14,542 nucleotides of DNA. Origin: an uncultured Actinomyces sp. (lineage in GTDB: Bacteria > Actinomycetota > Actinomycetes > Actinomycetales > Actinomycetaceae). The position numbers and the translations under genes are program-made. The stretch is from assembly GCA_938041695.1 (NCBI GenBank), contig CALISI010000008.1, positions 1-14,542 of the forward strand. Reading direction: 5' to 3'. Under the pieces are notes generated by a model, which was not told the DNA's origin, made no database searches, and saw only the letters and a program-made list of their open reading frames with translations. Numbering within the stretch: position 1 is the stretch's first letter; every line of letters starts with the position of its first letter. Below are positions 7,536 to 14,542 of this stretch, piece by piece.

Positions 7536-7552
7536 CCGAAGGTACTCCCCGT
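7525..7552 (-). terminator. Rho-independent terminator of the argS-lysA operon, UUCG tetraloop
   Basis: On the minus strand ACGGGGAGTACC, loop TTCG and GGTGCTCCCCGT form a 12-bp stem (one G-U pair) closed by C(UUCG)G, a very stable tetraloop. It is followed by TTTTG (7525 down to 7521). It starts 30 bases after the lysA stop, a canonical intrinsic terminator position. Confidence 0.88.
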
Positions 7553-7581
7553 CTCGCACTCTGTTTACCCCAGGTCGACGA

Positions 7582-8982
7582 TTACTCCAAACCGGCGTCG
7601 AGGGCCAGCAGATGATCCACCGTCTGCGGGCGGATGAACCAGCGGGCGGCCCCATCCTCGACCGCAAGAACGCCGGGCTTCGTCAGCATGTTGTAGTTCG
7701 AGGCCATCGAGTAGCCGTACGCGCCGACGGCGGGAACGGCCAGGAGATCACCGCCCGCGATGTCGGCCGGCAGGTCGATGTCGCGGATGATGATGTCGCC
7801 GCTCTCGCAGTGCTTGCCGACGATGCGGCAGCGCACCAGGGACGAGGCATCGGCCGGGTCTCGGTTCGCGAGCGTCGCCGTGTAGACCGCGTCGTAGAGA
7901 ACCGGGCGGATGTTATCCGACATACCGCCGTCGATCGCCACGTAGCGGCGCACTCCCCCATCTTCCAACGAGACGTCCTTGACGACGCCGACGCGGTAGA
8001 GCATGACCATCGAGGGACCCGCGATGGACCGGCCCGGTTCGACGGACACATGCGGGATCGGCAAGCCGTGGTGGGCGCAGCGCTCGCGCACGACCCCCGC
8101 CAGGGCGCGGGCGACCTCGACCGGCGAGGTCGGGACCGGATCCTGGCCCGTGTAGGCAATGCCGACGCCGCCACCCAGGTCGATCGCGGGAACGTCCAAG
8201 TCAAGCTCGGCCTTCACGCGCGCCGCAAAGTCGACGACGATGCGCGCGGCCTCAGCGAAGGCCTCGGTCCCGAAAATCTGGGAGCCGATGTGGCTATGAA
8301 GCCCGCGGAAGTCCAGGTGAGGCGCGTCCTTGATGGCGGCCACGGCCTCGTACGCCTGGCCGGTGGCCAAGGACAGGCCGAACTTCTGGTCCTCGTGGGC
8401 GGTCGCGATGTACTCGTTGCCGCCCGCGTGGATGCCGGACTTCAGGCGCACCATGACGGGCGCGACGACGCCGAGGTCGGTGGCGATACGCTCGATCTGG
8501 TGGACCTCGTCCATCGAGTCGATGAAGATGCGATGAATGCCAGCCTCGAGGGCGAGGCGAATCTCCGCGTCCGCCTTGTTGTTGCCGTGCAGGCCGATGC
8601 GCGAGGGGTCCACTCCGGCGCGCAGCGCGAGGCTCAGCTCTCCGAGCGAGGCGGTGTCGATCCCCAGGCCCTCAGCCGCGACCAGGCGCGCGACGTCAGC
8701 GCTCAGGAAGGCCTTGCCGGCGTAGAAGGCGTCGCCGCCGTTCATGCCGTAGCCGTCCCAGAATTCCTCGGCCATCGCGCTCGCCCACACGCGGGCGCGG
8801 CCACGCATGGTCTCAACGTCAAGCACGAAGGTGGGCGTGCCGAAGTTGGCGGCGACACTGGTCAGATCGATGCCTCCCACGCGCAGCACGCCGCCCTCCC
8901 GGCTCGCACTCCACGGCCACAGGTCCGGGCGCTCATCGGGAGTCGGACAGGTGAGGGCAGCGACGTTTTCCGTCTCGCTCAC
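7582..8982 (-). CDS. lysA: Diaminopimelate decarboxylase
   Basis: 466 aa, PLP-dependent. It converts meso-diaminopimelate to L-lysine and CO2, the last step of lysine synthesis, in the cytosol. The family fold is complete: an alanine-racemase-type barrel with the PLP lysine K90 in FYAGKAF, HSHIGSQ at 229-235, glycine-rich GGGVGI at 270-275, phosphate/substrate-binding EPGRS at 315-319, then the C-terminal beta domain with C392-E-S-G-D, whose Cys comes from the partner subunit of the dimer, and AYGYSMASNYN at 421-431. The start is GTG 8982, four bases after the argS stop, with GAGAGGA (8992-8998) lying inside the argS end, so translation is probably coupled to argS. Length is typical of actinobacterial LysA. 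A UUCG hairpin terminator follows. Confidence 0.97.
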   Translation of the reverse strand: MSETENVAALTCPTPDERPDLWPWSASREGGVLRVGGIDLTSVAANFGTPTFVLDVETMRGRARVWASAMAEEFWDGYGMNGGDAFYAGKAFLSADVARLVAAEGLGIDTASLGELSLALRAGVDPSRIGLHGNNKADAEIRLALEAGIHRIFIDSMDEVHQIERIATDLGVVAPVMVRLKSGIHAGGNEYIATAHEDQKFGLSLATGQAYEAVAAIKDAPHLDFRGLHSHIGSQIFGTEAFAEAARIVVDFAARVKAELDLDVPAIDLGGGVGIAYTGQDPVPTSPVEVARALAGVVRERCAHHGLPIPHVSVEPGRSIAGPSMVMLYRVGVVKDVSLEDGGVRRYVAIDGGMSDNIRPVLYDAVYTATLANRDPADASSLVRCRIVGKHCESGDIIIRDIDLPADIAGGDLLAVPAVGAYGYSMASNYNMLTKPGVLAVEDGAARWFIRPQTVDHLLALDAGLE

Positions 8983-8986
8983 CGAC

Positions 8987-10666
8987 TCACATCCTCTCGG
9001 GGGCGCTCACGCCAAGGAGGCCGAGGCCGGTGCGCAGCACCTGGGTAACCGCGTCGTTCAGCCAGAGGCGGGCGACGTGGCCGGGCTCGATCGGGTCGTC
9101 GCTGCGAGGCGTCACGCGGCACTGGCCGTACCAGGCGTGATAAGTCGCGGCCAGGGACTCCAGGTAACGGGCGATGCGGTGGGGCTCGCGCAGCTCGGTC
9201 GCCTGCGCGACCTGCGCGGGGAACTGGGCGAGGGCGGCCAGCAGCGCCTCGTCGGCCTCAGAGTCGAGGGCGGCCGGGTCGAAGCCGGCGTCGCGGGTGA
9301 CGCCATGCTCGGCGGCATTGCGAGCGACGTTGCAGGTGCGCACGTGCGCGTACTGCACGTAGTAGACCGGGTTGTCATTCGAGTGCTGCGAGAGCAGATT
9401 CAGGTCAATATCGACCTGAGTATCCATCGACACGCGCACGAGGGCGTAACGCGCGGCATCCACGCCCACAGCATCGACAAGGTCGTCGAGGGTGACGATC
9501 GTGCCGGCGCGCTTAGACATGCGCATAGGCTCGCCGTCCTTCACCAGGTTGACGAGCTGGCCGATGAGGATCTGCAGGTTCTCGCCCGGCTTGTCGCCGA
9601 ACGCGGCACACATCGCCATCATGCGGCCGATGTAGCCGTGGTGGTCGGCGCCCAGCAAGTAGATGGCAGCGTCCGCGCCACGCTCGCGCTTGTTGAGGTA
9701 GTAGGCGACGTCGCCCGCGAAGTACGCGGCCTGGCCGTCCGACTTGATGAGGACGCGGTCCTTGTCATCGCCGTAGGTGGTCGTGCGCAGCCACACCGCG
9801 CCCCCCTCGTCGAAGATTTCGCCGCGCTCACGCAGGCGCTCAATCGCATCGGCGACCGCACCGGACGTGTGCAGCGAATCCTCGTGGAAGAACACGTCAA
9901 AGTCGGCGCGGAAGGAGTGCAGGCGCTCCTTGATCTCCGCGAACATCAGCTCGACGCCGCGAGCGCGGAAGACCTCAATGGCCTCTTCCTCGGGCAGGGT
10001 GATCGGGTCAGGCTCGCCGGCCGCGCGCGCGTCGGCGCGCACCTGGTCGGCGATGTCGGCGATGTACTGGCCGCCGTAGCCGTCCTCGGGAACCTCACGC
10101 CCCATCGCGCGGGCGTACAGAGAGTGGGAGAAGCGGTCGATCTGCGAGCCGTGATCATTGAAGTAGTACTCGCGCGTCACGGCGGCGCCGGAGGCAGCCA
10201 TGAGGCGAGCCAGGGAGTCACCGACGGCGGCCCAGCGGGCACCACCCAGGTGCACGGGGCCCGTCGGGTTCGCAGACACGTACTCAAGGTTGATCGAGCG
10301 ACCCGCCAGAGTCTCATTGCGCCCGTACGAGGCGCCAGCCTCGACGATCGTGCGCGCCAGCTCGCCAGCAGCACCCGCGCCCAGGCGGATGTTGATGAAG
10401 CCGGGGCCCGCGACCTCGACGGACTCAATGCCATCGGCTGCGGAGAGATCATCGGCGAGGATCTGCGCGAACTCGCGCGGCGCCATGCCAGCCTTCTTGC
10501 CGAGCTGCATCGCGACGTTGGTCGCCCAATCGCCGTGCTCGCGCACGCGCGGACGCTCCACGGTCACGGGGTCGGGGACCAGCGAGGGATCGATCGAAAT
10601 GCGACCGGCGGCGGCAGCGTCCAGCAGGGTCGCGCGGATGAGAGTAGCAAGTTCTTCTGGAGTCAC
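8987..10666 (-). CDS. argS: Arginyl-tRNA synthetase
   Basis: 559 aa, class I aminoacyl-tRNA synthetase charging tRNA-Arg with arginine. Visible features: the ArgRS-specific N-terminal domain (about 1-100); the HIGH-type motif in SANPTGPVHLGG (HLGG 139-142); the KMSKS-type loop as MSKRAG (383-388); and a C-terminal DALR-type anticodon domain from about residue 435 (YVQYAHVR). The start is GTG 10666, giving MTPEELATLI, as expected for the family. No well-placed Shine-Dalgarno is present. Instead TANNNT-type TAGTCT (10673-10678) ends six bases before the GTG, so the transcript may be leaderless. It is the first gene of an argS-lysA operon, an arrangement known from Corynebacterium. It is divergent from the metal transporter. 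tRNA-Arg(CCG), a substrate, is encoded 2.6 kb away. Confidence 0.97.
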   Translation of the reverse strand: MTPEELATLIRATLLDAAAAGRISIDPSLVPDPVTVERPRVREHGDWATNVAMQLGKKAGMAPREFAQILADDLSAADGIESVEVAGPGFINIRLGAGAAGELARTIVEAGASYGRNETLAGRSINLEYVSANPTGPVHLGGARWAAVGDSLARLMAASGAAVTREYYFNDHGSQIDRFSHSLYARAMGREVPEDGYGGQYIADIADQVRADARAAGEPDPITLPEEEAIEVFRARGVELMFAEIKERLHSFRADFDVFFHEDSLHTSGAVADAIERLRERGEIFDEGGAVWLRTTTYGDDKDRVLIKSDGQAAYFAGDVAYYLNKRERGADAAIYLLGADHHGYIGRMMAMCAAFGDKPGENLQILIGQLVNLVKDGEPMRMSKRAGTIVTLDDLVDAVGVDAARYALVRVSMDTQVDIDLNLLSQHSNDNPVYYVQYAHVRTCNVARNAAEHGVTRDAGFDPAALDSEADEALLAALAQFPAQVAQATELREPHRIARYLESLAATYHAWYGQCRVTPRSDDPIEPGHVARLWLNDAVTQVLRTGLGLLGVSAPERM

Positions 10667-10672
10667 CCCTTT

Positions 10673-10678
10673 AGACTA
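10673..10678 (-). promoter_or_regulatory. Candidate -10 element for leaderless argS transcription
   Basis: TAGTCT on the minus strand ends six bases before the GTG start. A TANNNT hexamer at this distance is the usual sign of leaderless transcription in actinobacteria. No clear -35 was found upstream. Confidence 0.35.
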
Positions 10679-10780
10679 CGGGGTCTGTGCACCTATCCGC
10701 GAACTCTCCCCGGCCTCGTGGATGAAAACCTGGCCACATACGCGTCCCATGCGCCACTCTCCCACCCCACGTGGTGAACA

Positions 10781-10807
10781 ACCCGAGTAATGTTTCGGGT
10801 AGCCGAA
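10781..10807 (+). promoter_or_regulatory. Overlapping palindromes upstream of the metal transporter (candidate MntR/DtxR-family operator)
   Basis: Two inverted repeats overlap here: ACCCGA-N8-TCGGGT (10781-10800) and TTCGG-GTAG-CCGAA (10794-10807). The second matches the DtxR-family core TTAGGTTAGCCTAA at 11 of 14 positions. The pair ends 28 bases before the GTG start of the Nramp gene, so a bound repressor would block its transcription. I could not fix a -10/-35 pair, so the exact relation to the promoter is unknown. Confidence 0.45.
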
Positions 10808-10835
10808 GTATTTCCGTCAGCAGTGAGGATTTCCC

Positions 10836-12095
10836 GTGACCAGCACGGACACCGAGCACCACCACAAGCTCATCCCCCTCCTCGGCCCCGCCTTCGTCGC
10901 GGCCGTCGCCTATGTCGACCCCGGAAACGTCGCCGCCAACATCACCGCGGGCGCACGCTACGGGTACCTGCTCGTGTGGGTCCTTGTGGCCTCGAACATC
11001 TTCGCGATGGTCATCCAATACCTCTCCGCCAAGCTCGGCCTCGTCACCGGACAATCCCTACCCTCCCTGCTCGGCGCGCGCATGCCCAAAGCCGGGCGCA
11101 TCGCCTTCTGGATCCAGGCTGAAATCGTCGCCGCAGCAACCGACCTCGCTGAGGTTATCGGCGGCGCACTCGCCCTCCACCTCCTCTTCGGGATCTCACT
11201 CCTATGGGGCGGCGTCATCATCGGCATCGTCTCCATGAGCCTCCTCCTCGTCCAGGGCGGCGGACGACAGCGCCAATTCGAGACGATCATCGTCGGGCTG
11301 CTGATCATCATCACCCTCGGCTTCCTCGCGGGCCTCTTCGTCGCCCCTCCCAGCCCCTCGGGCATGCTCGGCGGACTCATCCCCCGCTTCCAGGGCACCG
11401 ACTCGGTCCTCGTGGCCGCCTCCATGCTGGGCGCAACCGTCATGCCGCACGCGGTCTACCTGCACTCCTCGCTCGTCAACGACCACGACGCCGACGAACT
11501 CGGCCCCTCCACCGGCGACGCCCGCCACTCCTCGGGACACCTCTCGCGACTCCTGCGCGCGACCCGCATCGACATCTACTGGGCACTGAGCATCGCGGGC
11601 CTGGTCAACATTGGCCTACTCCTTCTGGCCGCCGCAGCCCTGGCCGGACAGAGCGGCACCGACACGATTGAGGGCGCGCACGCGGCAATCTCCTCCACCC
11701 TCGGACCTATCGTCGGCACTGTCTTCGCGGTCGGCCTGCTCGCTTCCGGCCTCGCCTCCACGTCGGTCGGCGCCTACGCAGGCTCCGAAATCATGAACGG
11801 CCTACTCCACATTCGCGTCCCCATCCTCTTGCGCCGTCTCGTGTCCCTCATTCCCGCGCTCATCATCCTGGGCGCCGGCGCCGAACCCACGTGGGCGCTC
11901 GTCGTCTCGCAGGTCGCCCTGTCATTCGGCATCCCCTTCGCGATCATCCCACTCATGCGCCTGACCGCAAACCGTGAGGTCATGGGCGACTACGTCAACA
12001 ATCGCCCCCTGCGTGTCACAGGTTTCCTCATCGCGACCGTCATCGTCGCCCTCAACCTGTTCCTGGTGTACCTCACCCTCACCGGCCAGGGGTAA
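10836..12095 (+). CDS. mntH: Nramp-family divalent metal (Mn/Fe) transporter, MntH-type
   Basis: 419 aa, about 11 membrane helices. It is a proton-coupled importer of Mn(II) and other divalent metals in the cytoplasmic membrane. The two diagnostic metal-binding motifs are intact: DPGN (28-31) in helix 1 and A200-T-V-M-P-H205 in helix 6, whose Asp, Asn, Ala and Met coordinate the metal in characterised Nramp proteins. The consensus transport signature region is also present (about 96-135, AEIVAAATDLAEVIGGALAL onward). The start is GTG 10836 with GAGGA (10825-10829) six bases upstream. The segment at 214-243 (ND.DADELGPSTGDARHSSGHLS) is a polar loop between helices 6 and 7. The gene is monocistronic and divergent from argS. 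Palindromes just upstream suggest metal-responsive repression. Whether Mn or Fe is preferred cannot be told from sequence. Confidence 0.93.
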   Translation: MTSTDTEHHHKLIPLLGPAFVAAVAYVDPGNVAANITAGARYGYLLVWVLVASNIFAMVIQYLSAKLGLVTGQSLPSLLGARMPKAGRIAFWIQAEIVAAATDLAEVIGGALALHLLFGISLLWGGVIIGIVSMSLLLVQGGGRQRQFETIIVGLLIIITLGFLAGLFVAPPSPSGMLGGLIPRFQGTDSVLVAASMLGATVMPHAVYLHSSLVNDHDADELGPSTGDARHSSGHLSRLLRATRIDIYWALSIAGLVNIGLLLLAAAALAGQSGTDTIEGAHAAISSTLGPIVGTVFAVGLLASGLASTSVGAYAGSEIMNGLLHIRVPILLRRLVSLIPALIILGAGAEPTWALVVSQVALSFGIPFAIIPLMRLTANREVMGDYVNNRPLRVTGFLIATVIVALNLFLVYLTLTGQG

Positions 12096-12170
12096 GGGAC
12101 GAGGCCGGGGCTGGGGGCCCACTGTGCGGGGTGGCCCGCTGCACGGGCAGGGTGCAGGTCGAACGCAGGC

Positions 12171-12195
12171 CGGGGCGCGGACATATCCGCCCCCG
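12171..12195 (+). terminator. Possible terminator hairpin after the metal transporter
   Basis: CGGGG(C)GCGGA at 12171-12181 pairs with TCCGCCCCCG (12186-12195) around the loop CATA, with one bulged base. It lies 76 bases after the transporter stop and has no T run, so it is only a weak terminator candidate. Confidence 0.3.
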
Positions 12196-12214
12196 CACGG
12201 CCGCACAGACAGGT

Positions 12215-12472
12215 GCGGTACAAAACTCTCCCCGTACACGGTGCGCATGGCCACAACCGGTACAAAACTCTCCCAGCACAGCCAAAAACACCCATTTCAG
12301 CCCATTCGCCGCGAGCAGGGAGAACTTTTTCCCGGTCCAGACGCAAACAACCCGAGCAGGGAGAACTTTCCCCCGCAGACCACCACCCACCAGCCACGCA
12401 GCGCACACTCCCCGGTACAAAACTCTCCGGGCAACCCCCGCCTCAAGGCCACAACCGGTACAAAACTCCCCC
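12215..12472. repeat. Cluster of six copies of an 18-bp motif in both orientations
   Basis: The motif GGGAGARYTTTKTMCCGG occurs on the minus strand at 12215-12232, 12257-12274, 12412-12429 and 12455-12472 (GGGAGAGTTTTGTACCGG or close variants). It occurs on the plus strand at 12318-12335 (GGGAGAACTTTTTCCCGG) and 12359-12376 (GGGAGAACTTTCCCCCGC). Copies 2 and 4 of the minus set sit inside a longer direct repeat (12249-12279 and 12447-12477; one mismatch in 31) starting GGCCACAACCGGTACAAAAC, 198 bp apart. The plus pair shares the extra prefix GAGCA. Spacing is irregular, so this is not a CRISPR array. No credible gene covers the stretch 12096-12644. Function unknown: a protein-binding array or a dispersed intergenic repeat. 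Confidence 0.7.
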
Positions 12473-12496
12473 AGCACTCACCCATGTGGACGCCAG

Positions 12497-12621
12497 CACC
12501 CAAAGTCGCATGCAATTCCATAAACACCCGGATCCGCGCGTACTCAAAAACGTTGGAATCTCAAGGATCTGTCATCACGGCCCGAAGGACTCACTGGGGA
12601 ATTGCAAGCGAGACTGCCGGG
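12497..12621. repeat. About 125-bp intergenic element with inverted-repeat ends, copy 2
   Basis: The left end contains TCGCATGCAATTCC (core 12508-12513) and the right end GGGGAATTGCAAGCGA (core GCAAGC 12604-12609). The reverse complement of the right end matches the left at 13 of 15 bases. Core spacing is 96 bp, exactly as in the copy at 7331-7455, and both copies have the same orientation. This copy is more degraded: the right core is GCAAGC instead of GCATGC. It lies between the 18-bp motif cluster and the rpiB terminator. Confidence 0.55.
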
Positions 12622-12644
12622 CATGCAGATAAACGGCACACAAA

Positions 12645-12674
12645 GCGGGGCCGGTGATCATTCACCGGCCCCGC
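12645..12674 (-). terminator. Terminator of rpiB
   Basis: A perfect 13-bp stem GCGGGGCCGGTGA / TCACCGGCCCCGC (12645-12657 with 12662-12674) closes on a four-base loop (TCAT on the plus strand). On the minus strand it is followed by TTTGTGTG. It begins 32 bases after the rpiB stop at 12707. Confidence 0.82.
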
Positions 12675-12706
12675 CTCGTATGTGTCAGCGCGGATGCGAG
12701 CGACTA

Positions 12707-13162
12707 TCAGGCGCGCACGGAACGCTCGTAGTCCTTCATCAGGTCGATGCGGCGCTGGTGACGCTCGTCGCTGCTGAAGGGCGTCTCGAGGAACGCATCA
12801 ATAAGAGCGATAGCCTCTTCCTCGGTGTGCTGGCGGGCGCCGACCGCAATGACGTTCGCATCGTTATGCTCGCGAGCCAGACGCGCGGTCGCATCAGACC
12901 ACACGAGGGCGGCGCGCACGCCTTCCACGCAGTTGGCGGCCATCTGCTCACCATTGCCGGAGCCACCGATGACGATGCCGAGGCTACCCGGCTCGCCGAC
13001 GACAGCCTTAGCTGCCTCAATGCAGAACGGCGGGTAGTCATCGAGCGCATCGTAGACGTGAGCACCATGGTCAACGACGTCGTGACCAGCCTCGCGCAGG
13101 TGGGCGACAACCTTTTCCTTGAGTTCGAAACCGGCGTGATCGGTGCCGATATGAACGCGCAT
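12707..13162 (-). CDS. rpiB: Ribose-5-phosphate isomerase B
   Basis: 151 aa. It interconverts ribose 5-phosphate and ribulose 5-phosphate in the non-oxidative pentose phosphate pathway, in the cytosol. The start is ATG 13162: it gives the family N-terminus MRVHIGTDHAGFELK and has a near-perfect AGGAGGA (13167-13173) just upstream; the longer frame from 13219 adds 19 unrelated residues. GGSGNGEQMAAN (66-77) is the RpiB signature. It carries Glu (E72) where E. coli RpiB has the catalytic Cys, as in the mycobacterial enzyme, where Glu is the base. The phosphate-binding H9 and the AREHNDANVIAVGAR segment (96-110) are present. The gene is monocistronic with its own terminator, and divergent from tRNA-Arg. 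Confidence 0.95.
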   Translation of the reverse strand: MRVHIGTDHAGFELKEKVVAHLREAGHDVVDHGAHVYDALDDYPPFCIEAAKAVVGEPGSLGIVIGGSGNGEQMAANCVEGVRAALVWSDATARLAREHNDANVIAVGARQHTEEEAIALIDAFLETPFSSDERHQRRIDLMKDYERSVRA

Positions 13163-13202
13163 GGGATCCTCCTGAAGATTTCTCAAACAAGCAACGCCCA
13201 CT

Positions 13203-13208
13203 AGTATG
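13203..13208 (-). promoter_or_regulatory. Candidate -10 of rpiB
   Basis: CATACT on the minus strand lies about 40 bases before the ATG at 13162. It matches TATAAT at 4 of 6 positions. No convincing -35 was found at 16-18 bases upstream. Confidence 0.3.
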
Positions 13209-13247
13209 GCACACATCACCGTCCCGCGTGGATGTATGAAACCCTGC

Positions 13248-13253
13248 TAAACT
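13248..13253 (+). promoter_or_regulatory. Candidate -10 of tRNA-Arg(CCG)
   Basis: TAAACT ends nine bases before the mature 5' end of the tRNA, which would give a very short leader. No clear -35 is visible. Confidence 0.35.
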
Positions 13254-13262
13254 GACCAAGCT

Positions 13263-13338
13263 GCCCCGATAGCTCAGCGGATAGAGCGCTTGCCTCCGGT
13301 GCAAGAGGTCGCAGGTTCGAGTCCTGTTCGGGGCGCCA
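13263..13338 (+). tRNA. tRNA-Arg (anticodon CCG)
   Basis: A complete 76-nt cloverleaf. Acceptor GCCCCGA (13263-13269) pairs with TCGGGGC (13328-13334). D arm: GCTC...GAGC. Anticodon stem CTTGC/GCAAG encloses loop CTCCGGT, with anticodon CCG at 13296-13298, reading CGG. T arm: GCAGG-TTCGAGT-CCTGT, with one G-U closing pair. Discriminator G is followed by an encoded CCA (13336-13338). A CGG-reading arginine tRNA fits the high-GC codon use. Confidence 0.97.
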
Positions 13339-13486
13339 CGCATACCCACTCGCGCCCACACACACCCGGCGGCCACCAATGCCGCGTTCACCCCAACGGA
13401 AACCCGCGAGCGCGCACGCGCCCCGGCCTCGTCGATAAGGCCACTCCCACCTGCCGGAACACTCCGCACCCCACTCCCCTACCCCA

Positions 13487-13492
13487 TAAAAT
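13487..13492 (+). promoter_or_regulatory. Candidate -10 of the antiporter gene
   Basis: TAAAAT within CCCATAAAATGG stands out in GC-rich sequence and ends 35 bases before the ATG at 13528. No -35 is recognisable, and cotranscription with the upstream tRNA is also possible. Nothing else is visible in 13339-13486. Confidence 0.3.
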
Positions 13493-13527
13493 GGTGAGCG
13501 TATCTATCGTCAACCAAGGACTGGCCG

Positions 13528-14542
13528 ATGACCTACCCCTGGTGGAGCCTCCTCCCCTTCGTTGTGATGCTCGCGTGCATCGCGCTCTTGCCTATCATCC
13601 CGAAGACCTCGCACTGGTGGGAAAAGGAATCCTCCCAGCTGTTCGTCGCCCTCCTCTTGGGCGTACCGACGACGATCTGGATGTTCATGAAGGCGGGCAC
13701 GGGCCCGCTCATTTCCACGGGCGTGGAATACGTCCAGTTCATCGCCCTGCTCTTCGCGCTGTTCGTGGTGTCCGGCGGCATTCACCTGGCCGGCGACATT
13801 AAGGCGACTCCGCGTAACAACACGATCTTCCTGGCGATCGGCGGACTGCTGGCCTCGTTCATCGGGACGACGGGCGCGGCCATGCTGCTGATCCGCCCGC
13901 TCCTGGAGACGAATAAGGAACGTAAGCACCGCGTGCACACGGTCCTGTTCACGATCTTCATTGTGGCGAACTGTGGCGGCATACTGACTCCGCTCGGCGA
14001 CCCGCCGCTGTTCCTCGGTTATCTGCACGGCGTGCCGTTCGCGTGGACGTTCGCGCTGTGGAAGGAGTGGCTCTTTACTCTGGCGCTGTTGCTCCTCACC
14101 TACTACTCGATTGACCGCGTGCGTTACGCCTCCGAGGACACGGCCTCCATCGAGTCCGATGACCGCGACGTGCAGCCCCTGCGCCTGCACGGCACAATCA
14201 ATCTGCTGTTCTTCGCGATCATCATCCTGTCTGTCGCCTTCGCTCCGTCCTGGGATGGCGAGGCGCTGGCGGAGGGCCACTTCGAGTCGTGGGTTGACCT
14301 GGTGCCGTGGCGCGAGATCATCATGTTCACGGTCGCGGGCCTGTCCTACAAGCTCTCGGATAAGAAGGTGCGCTTCGAGGAGAACGCCTTCACGTGGGCT
14401 CCGATCATGGAGGTCGCGACCCTGTTCATCGGCATCTTCTCGACGATGGCGCCGGCGCTGCGCTACCTGGAGCAGATCGCCCCGTCGCTGCCGCTGACCC
14501 GCATGACGTACTTCGTGTTCACGGGCGGCCTGTCCTCGGTCC
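13528..14542 (+). CDS. Ion-transporter-superfamily permease, putative Na+/H+ antiporter (CitMHS_2/NhaD-like), 3' truncated
   Basis: The first 338 codons are visible and the frame runs off the right edge. ATG 13528 follows AAGGA (13516-13520) by seven bases. Many hydrophobic helices are visible: about 6-25, 38-53, 68-84, 98-123, 138-148, 160-175, 181-194, 222-239, 263-273 and 293-308. Two re-entrant-type motifs typical of the ion transporter superfamily (ArsB/NhaD/CitMHS) are present: GTTGAAMLLIRP (113-124) and NCGGILTPLGDPPLFLG (148-164). A charged loop lies at 195-219. Close relatives are generally annotated as sodium:proton antiporters or putative citrate transporters (CitMHS_2), and the substrate cannot be decided from sequence. 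The first gene after tRNA-Arg on the same strand. What follows is outside the window. Confidence 0.85.
   Translation, partial: MTYPWWSLLPFVVMLACIALLPIIPKTSHWWEKESSQLFVALLLGVPTTIWMFMKAGTGPLISTGVEYVQFIALLFALFVVSGGIHLAGDIKATPRNNTIFLAIGGLLASFIGTTGAAMLLIRPLLETNKERKHRVHTVLFTIFIVANCGGILTPLGDPPLFLGYLHGVPFAWTFALWKEWLFTLALLLLTYYSIDRVRYASEDTASIESDDRDVQPLRLHGTINLLFFAIIILSVAFAPSWDGEALAEGHFESWVDLVPWREIIMFTVAGLSYKLSDKKVRFEENAFTWAPIMEVATLFIGIFSTMAPALRYLEQIAPSLPLTRMTYFVFTGGLSSV

Noticed and set aside
12215..12472. CRISPR array
   Set aside because: The repeats are 18 bp, occur in both orientations and have uneven spacing. There are no uniform spacers and no cas genes.
11974..12657. A 227-codon plus-strand open frame and overlapping frames through the island after the metal transporter
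   Set aside because: It starts inside the transporter gene and its repeated peptide (TGTKLSQHS and variants) comes only from the DNA repeats. There is no plausible start with a ribosome site and no recognisable domain.
13263..13338. tRNA-Arg as an integration site for a mobile element
   Set aside because: No integrase is present and no duplicate of the tRNA 3' end was seen in the window; flanking genes look like ordinary chromosome.

Overview
This is a high-GC window, consistent with an actinobacterium of the Actinomyces/Schaalia type (Actinomycetaceae). That assignment is inferred from three things: the GC-rich codon use with several GTG starts, the argS-lysA gene pair, and large secreted subtilases ending in choline-binding-type wall repeats. 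No marker gene here settles the genus.

Layout. At the left edge is the 3' end of a small multi-pass membrane protein (+). It ends against a strong hairpin shared with the convergent next gene. Two paralogous secreted S8 proteases follow on the minus strand (575-4924 and 5182-7200). The first carries two complete pro-region/subtilase/Ig-like modules in one chain. The second carries one pro-region/subtilase unit. Both have near-identical signal peptides, a matching promoter layout, and a C-terminal array of GW...WYYL repeats that should hold them on the cell surface. The second has a candidate DtxR/IdeR-type metal box over its -35 region.

An intergenic island (about 7305-7581) separates the proteases from argS-lysA (minus strand, 8-10.7 kb), a housekeeping pair joined by a 4-base gap. 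Divergent from argS is an Nramp/MntH-type Mn(II)/Fe(II) transporter (+), preceded by overlapping palindromes that look like an operator. A second island of about 550 bp (12096-12644) lies between the transporter and rpiB (minus). After rpiB come tRNA-Arg(CCG) (+) and the first 338 codons of an ion-transporter-superfamily permease (+), cut by the window edge.

The most unusual content is in two places. One is the tandem-protease protein and its regulated paralogue. The other is the pair of intergenic islands. Each island carries a copy of the same roughly 125-bp element with GCATGC-centred inverted ends spaced exactly 96 bp, next to arrays of short GGGAG-containing repeats. If the metal box is real, the smaller protease and the metal transporter may both respond to metal supply, which would fit surface proteolysis for nutrient acquisition by a host-associated bacterium.
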